Assembly: GCA_002479215.1 (NCBI GenBank)
Contig: DLME01000107.1
Coordinates: 1 to 8,525, forward strand
Reading direction: 5' to 3'
Length of the DNA: 8,525 bases
DNA from: Syntrophaceae bacterium UBA7544
GTDB taxonomy: Bacteria; Desulfobacterota; Syntrophia; Syntrophales; Smithellaceae
This document shows positions 5,938 to 8,525 of the stretch, in pieces. The notes under the pieces are model-generated. The model saw only the letters and a program-made list of their open reading frames with translations. It ran no database searches and was not told the origin of the DNA. Positions within the stretch are counted from its first letter, which is position 1. Each line of letters begins with the position of its first letter. The translations under genes and the position numbers were made by a program.

Positions 5938-5966
5938 TATAAAATCTTAATACCCATTCCTGACAA
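5936..5966 (-). promoter_or_regulatory. Candidate promoter upstream of the pnt operon
   Basis: On the minus strand ttgtca (5961-5966; 5 of 6) is followed by a perfect tataat (5936-5941). The spacer is 19 nt, longer than ideal. Transcription from it would start near 5930 and give a pntAA leader of about 290 nt. No better pair was found closer to the gene. Confidence 0.35.
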
Positions 5967-6013
5967 TGACTAAAGCTTCTCATGAAAGCGGGTTCGGTTT
6001 GGGGACAGGTCAC

Positions 6014-6457
6014 TCAATACTTTCCACTAATGTAATTACTCAAGTGCTCTATCAGTATATCCTTCTGGGATATGGTGGATTTCACCACATCGCCGATAGA
6101 TATGAGTCCGACAAATTGATCACCATCAAAAACAGGCACGTGTCTTATCCGTTTACCTGTAATGAGAACCATACAATCTTCAACAGGGGTATCAGACTTG
6201 ACCGTATACATTTTCTCCGAAGGGGTCATAATCTCCTCTACAAGTGTTTTGCTGGAGGATTTCCCTTTCAGAATCACTTTTCTTGCGTAGTCTCTTTCAG
6301 TAATAATTCCAACTACGTTATCTTTTTTATCCATGACCATTAATGCCCCGATCTCTTTCTCATCCATGATCTTCAAGGCATCAAATACGGTTGACTTTGG
6401 TGAAATAGACCACACCTCTTTTGCCTTACTTTTTAGAAGATCGCTTACTCTCTGCAT
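6014..6457 (-). CDS. Two-CBS-domain protein
   Basis: A 147-residue cytoplasmic protein consisting of little more than one CBS pair, a module that usually senses adenine nucleotides (AMP, ATP, SAM) and forms dimers. CBS1 spans about 8-62 and ends in GIITERDYARK (50-60). CBS2 spans about 75-131, starting at EIMTPSEKMYTV and ending in GLISIGDVVK (117-126). Both carry the G-h-h-T/S-x-x-D pattern (Thr53/Asp56 and Ser120/Asp123) that contacts ribose and phosphate in known structures. No enzyme or transporter domain is attached, so the regulated partner cannot be read from the gene. The ATG at 6457 has aaggagg 9 nt upstream. It stands alone, 376 nt upstream of pntAA on the same strand; a shared transcript is possible but unsupported. 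Confidence 0.9.
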   Translation of the reverse strand: MQRVSDLLKSKAKEVWSISPKSTVFDALKIMDEKEIGALMVMDKKDNVVGIITERDYARKVILKGKSSSKTLVEEIMTPSEKMYTVKSDTPVEDCMVLITGKRIRHVPVFDGDQFVGLISIGDVVKSTISQKDILIEHLSNYISGKY

Positions 6458-6494
6458 AGCTGATTTCCTCCTTATGAATTTAGGGAATTTGAAT

Positions 6495-6511
6495 CCACTA
6501 TATTGTAGTGG
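6495..6511. promoter_or_regulatory. Small palindrome upstream of the CBS gene
   Basis: ccacta (6495-6500) and tagtgg (6506-6511) are perfect reverse complements around tattg, 38-54 nt upstream of the CBS start. This is where an operator or a leader hairpin would lie. The remaining spacer (6512-6724) shows no convincing promoter and no recognisable gene. Confidence 0.35.
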
Positions 6512-6724
6512 TTCTGACCTGCCTCTAATACTTGTACCACATGTTAAGTTAGAGTTCAGCAGTTTTTTGGTTATTTCCGATTGAAATGTTGTGTGAATTG
6601 GGAAAATAAGAAAAACAACATTACAGGAAGAAGTGCTTACTGACTATACCTACTACTCAATAGAAGCTCTGGGCTCAAAAAAGAGAAGATTAACGATTGA
6701 AAAAAAAGAGGGTAACAACGCAAA

Positions 6725-7129
6725 TCAACCTTGAGGAGACCACGCAACGGATTCCGAATGGGGTGAATTTGCTGGTTGTGCAGAATTTATCTTTTTTCGT
6801 GCCTTACGATCATTGAGCAAATATATGGCCATAGGAACCATGAGACCCAACACCCATCCACAAGGAATACCAATATCTAGCGAAAGAATCGCCAACCCCT
6901 CGGTCTCTCCTTCATCAAAAGGGCCGACAAATAAGTATATCACTAGACCAGCAATAAGAGTTGCTATGACTGGACCGGCGAAAGTCCACGCATAGACAAT
7001 TTTACATCGACTGACGGACTTAAAACAAAAGCCGGCAATTAGTCCCGGAATGACAAAGACAACCACGCTAGCGGGCAAAATTAACAAGGGGTTCGGTATA
7101 GTATATAGAATGTCTAAAATCTGTTCCAT
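6725..7129 (-). CDS. Small membrane protein of unknown function, three helices
   Basis: A 134-residue protein with three predicted membrane helices (about 14-36, 46-69 and 79-105). Each contains glycine and proline (e.g. VIPGLIAGF, FAGPVIATLIAG, IPCGWVLGLMVPM). A short acidic loop FDEGETEG lies at 71-78. The tail is hydrophilic: basic NDRKARKK (106-113), then Ser/Pro-rich. By the positive-inside rule the basic tail is probably cytoplasmic. I recognise no family and no catalytic motif. The ATG has no good ribosome site, and an earlier out-of-frame ATG lies 5 nt upstream, so translation may be weak. It stands alone, with no gene-level operon partner. Confidence 0.65.
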   Translation of the reverse strand: MEQILDILYTIPNPLLILPASVVVFVIPGLIAGFCFKSVSRCKIVYAWTFAGPVIATLIAGLVIYLFVGPFDEGETEGLAILSLDIGIPCGWVLGLMVPMAIYLLNDRKARKKINSAQPANSPHSESVAWSPQG

Positions 7130-7149
7130 ATTTCATGCACAAAAATTAC

Positions 7150-7218
7150 CTAACAAATTGAAAAAAGACTAAAAATAATTGTAATTAACGTAAGATATAA
7201 TTTTCTATCCTTCAACAT
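7150..7218 (-). CDS. Possible 22-residue single-helix peptide
   Basis: An ATG at 7216-7218 opens 22 codons (MLKDRKLYLTLITIIFSL, then FSIC and TAG). They would form a basic head plus one membrane helix, as in small membrane peptides or the start of a signal anchor. An aagggg ribosome site lies 6 nt upstream but inside the hairpin at 7222-7239. It may be a true small protein or the relic of a longer one; the same frame continues for 11 further codons after the TAG. Confidence 0.25.
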   Translation of the reverse strand: MLKDRKLYLTLITIIFSLFSIC

Positions 7219-7379
7219 AACTCACCCCTTATGGGGTGATAATTACCACTTAAAACAGACATTAATTTCAGGGCGGACAAAGCCGTTGTGCAGATCGCCA
7301 CAATCAGGATACCGATAAATAACCTACTGAAGATAAGGCCGCCGGAAGCCGTACTGCCGTGATAATTGATTATTTCTTG
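7212..7379 (-). pseudogene. Probable remnant of a membrane protein after the dsb gene
   Basis: Directly after the TGA of the Dsb-like gene, and in the same frame, 55 codons stay open to a TGA at 7212-7214. They encode a convincing membrane helix (GGLIFSRLFIGILIVAICTT, then ALSALKLMSV) and have coding-like composition, but no start codon upstream of the helix. An ATG overlapping the dsb stop (ATGA) opens another frame, reading MTRNNQLSRQYGFRRPYLQ before a stop. A single frameshift joining the two would give a normal N-terminus followed by a helix, somewhat like a type IV pilin-like or signal-anchor start. I read this as a decayed or frameshifted downstream gene; it may also be chance. Confidence 0.35.
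7222..7239. promoter_or_regulatory. Hairpin covering the ribosome site of the 22-codon frame
   Basis: tcacccc (7222-7228) and ggggtga (7233-7239) are perfect reverse complements around a tetraloop ttat. On the minus strand the 3' arm contains the aagggg-type ribosome site for the ATG at 7218. It has no T-run on either side, so it does not look like an intrinsic terminator for the dsb gene, although it is the only stable hairpin downstream of it. Confidence 0.4.
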
Positions 7380-8165
7380 TCATATCTTGCCATCAATCAA
7401 CTTGGTCAATTCCGCCTCCGGCATGGTGCCTATGCGTAGCCTGCCATCCGGCAGAATAATTGCCGGTGTTCCAGTTATCCCCAGGGATTTGGCCAGTTTT
7501 AACGTGTTGTCAACTTCCTCTGTTTTGCAATCCGTTTTTACAATTTCCTTTTTATCAAAGCAATCTTGAAGCAACTGCATGGAGTTATTGCAGACTATGC
7601 TCTTGGATTTCCAGTATGCGTCTTTGTGGAATTCCAAAGGATACATTTTAATATAGAAGGCAATATCCTTTCTCTTGTCGCTAATTTGTTTCATTACCTT
7701 ATGAAGTTCGCTACAGTATGGACAGTCCGGATCGGTAAAAATAATAACTTTTTTTTCTGCTTTTAAATCGCCCAGGACAAGGGCTGCGGTTAAAGAGATT
7801 TTGGAGATGTCAATCCGCTTTTTATCCTGGATTTCCCTGGTCGACTGGGCTGTGCAATTGGTCATGGTCTTCATTTCCACCAGGTTGCCAAAAATTAGAT
7901 GGGTTTTGGCAATATCAAAATAAAAAATGGCCGGCTGCCCACCACGGTCTATAGCAACTTCGCATATCCCGGCCAGAGGAGATTCTTTTATATATAATAC
8001 TGCCGCATTATTAGCGTTTATGTTTTTCAGAACATCCCGAATTTCCGACTGCGAAATCGTATCGCATCCTTTCTTCTCGCCGCTATCTCCCGCGAAAACC
8101 GGACAAACCATAAAACACAAAATTAATAAATGTAGAATAAAACTTCCTGAAATGTATTTACGCAT
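7380..8165 (-). CDS. DsbC/DsbG-like periplasmic thiol:disulfide protein
   Basis: A 261-residue secreted thioredoxin-fold protein expected to isomerise or reduce disulfides in periplasmic proteins. Residues 1-25 form a signal peptide (basic MRKY, hydrophobic core, VFA then cleavage before Gly26). Residues about 36-125 match the size and layout of the DsbC N-terminal dimerisation domain (ending KRIDISKISLTAALVLGD), which is less well conserved. The catalytic domain runs from about 138 to 261: IIFTDPDCPYCSELHKVM contains the active site CPYC (Cys148, Cys151), and the cis-proline is Pro234 in GTPAI. Further cysteines at 34, 68, 104, 192, 202 and 213 allow structural disulfides, more than in E. 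coli DsbC. Length is slightly above DsbC (about 236 with signal). The ATG at 8165 has a gaaggga site 8 nt upstream. The membrane reductant DsbD is not in the window. Confidence 0.85.
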   Translation of the reverse strand: MRKYISGSFILHLLILCFMVCPVFAGDSGEKKGCDTISQSEIRDVLKNINANNAAVLYIKESPLAGICEVAIDRGGQPAIFYFDIAKTHLIFGNLVEMKTMTNCTAQSTREIQDKKRIDISKISLTAALVLGDLKAEKKVIIFTDPDCPYCSELHKVMKQISDKRKDIAFYIKMYPLEFHKDAYWKSKSIVCNNSMQLLQDCFDKKEIVKTDCKTEEVDNTLKLAKSLGITGTPAIILPDGRLRIGTMPEAELTKLIDGKI

Positions 8166-8284
8166 TTTTGTAATCCCTTCATTGAAATTAAGTAAATTTG
8201 TCCAAGGAATTTCGTATGTTCTAGGTATTATTCCATTTCTAAACCAAAGATGCTATAAAGGCAGCATTTGATAAGACATTGCTT

Positions 8285-8298
8285 GTTCATGGTTGAAC
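8285..8298. promoter_or_regulatory. Palindrome at the -10/+1 region of the dsb promoter
   Basis: gttca-tggt-tgaac is a perfect 5-bp inverted repeat that touches the -10 hexamer (8297-8302) and covers the expected start of transcription. That is a usual place for a repressor site. Such short palindromes also arise by chance. Confidence 0.3.
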
Positions 8299-8325
8299 TA
8301 TAAGAATTTCGGTCTTGTATGTCAA
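8297..8325 (-). promoter_or_regulatory. Strong sigma-70 type promoter for the dsb-like gene
   Basis: On the minus strand a perfect ttgaca (8320-8325) is separated by exactly 17 nt from tatagt (8297-8302; 5 of 6 matches to tataat). Transcription would begin near 8290, leaving a leader of about 125 nt before the ATG at 8165. This is the best promoter match in the window. Confidence 0.65.
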
Positions 8326-8384
8326 GGAAATATAGATCTCAAAATATGGGGTATAGTGTCGATGTCTGTCGTTGGGCGTGAATT

Positions 8385-8525
8385 CGGTAGTGAGCGCATT
8401 CTCCATAGCTTGCTGTGGAGTAAGCGAGCGAATACTGAATGATATTATTCCTTATGAATCGAAGATTCTTTGCGGCGTGCCGCGAAGATCTTCAATTGTA
8501 TTTATTCGTGAAACTCCAATTCTAA
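8385..8525 (-). repeat. Mosaic repeat cluster at the right edge, truncated by the window
   Basis: No gene is visible from 8166 to the end; besides the promoter, this cluster is the main content. A hairpin ctccatag-cttg-ctgtggag (8401-8420; one G-T pair) shares the core tagcttgctg with module B at 2642-2651. A longer hairpin at 8461-8493 has an inner gcggc-gt-gccgc and outer gaagat/atcttc arms. Bases 8506-8521 are the exact reverse complement of the 16-nt module C tail aattggagtttcacga found at 1221-1236. So an inverted module C begins here and continues past the window. Confidence 0.75.

Noticed and set aside
6597..6734. Fragment of an insertion-sequence transposase
   Set aside because: No transposase motif, terminal inverted repeat or target duplication was recognisable.
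7380..7382. TGA as a selenocysteine codon in the dsb gene
   Set aside because: The Dsb protein already has a complete domain and active site before this codon, and no selenocysteine-insertion hairpin is apparent immediately downstream.

Overview
The window looks like a chromosomal segment of a Gram-negative bacterium. It encodes an outer-membrane assembly lipoprotein (BamD), a second predicted lipoprotein and a periplasmic DsbC-like protein. The gene styles, the three-subunit transhydrogenase and the dense hairpin-rich intergenic repeats would suit an anaerobic Desulfobacterota (former Deltaproteobacteria). That placement is inference; no taxonomic marker gene is present. I see no rRNA, tRNA, CRISPR array, intact insertion sequence or phage gene.

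Layout. 1-270: a possible promoter followed by a mosaic repeat. 271-1146 (+): a lipoprotein gene of unknown function whose last ~15 codons lie inside a second copy of the repeat. 1098-1306: repeat block containing a perfect tandem duplication. 2463-1324 (-): trxA (thioredoxin, GTG start) then bamD, with inverted copies of the repeat on either side. 2464-2733: repeat and hairpin-rich spacer. 5637-2734 (-): pntAA-pntAB-pntB, a complete three-subunit proton-translocating NAD(P) transhydrogenase with clearly higher GC than its neighbours. 5638-6013: long leader with a dyad and a doubtful small ORF. 6457-6014 (-): two-CBS-domain protein. 7129-6725 (-): three-helix membrane protein of unknown function. 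7379-7150 (-): probable decayed membrane-protein sequence and a 22-codon ORF behind a hairpin. 8165-7380 (-): DsbC/DsbG-like thiol-disulfide protein with a very good sigma-70 type promoter 125 nt upstream. 8385-8525: another mosaic repeat cluster running off the window edge.

How the genes work together. The pnt genes form one operon and one enzyme that couples the proton gradient to hydride transfer between NADH and NADP+. trxA and bamD are probably co-transcribed. Thioredoxin draws its electrons from NADPH through thioredoxin reductase, so it depends indirectly on such enzymes, but adjacency here is not proof of a functional link. The CBS, membrane and Dsb genes look like separate units.

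The most unusual content is not protein-coding. It is a modular family of palindromic repeats in at least four places: some copies are nested, one locus is tandemly duplicated, and one copy runs into the 3' end of a gene. I do not see strong evidence for a new defence, mobile or biosynthetic system.
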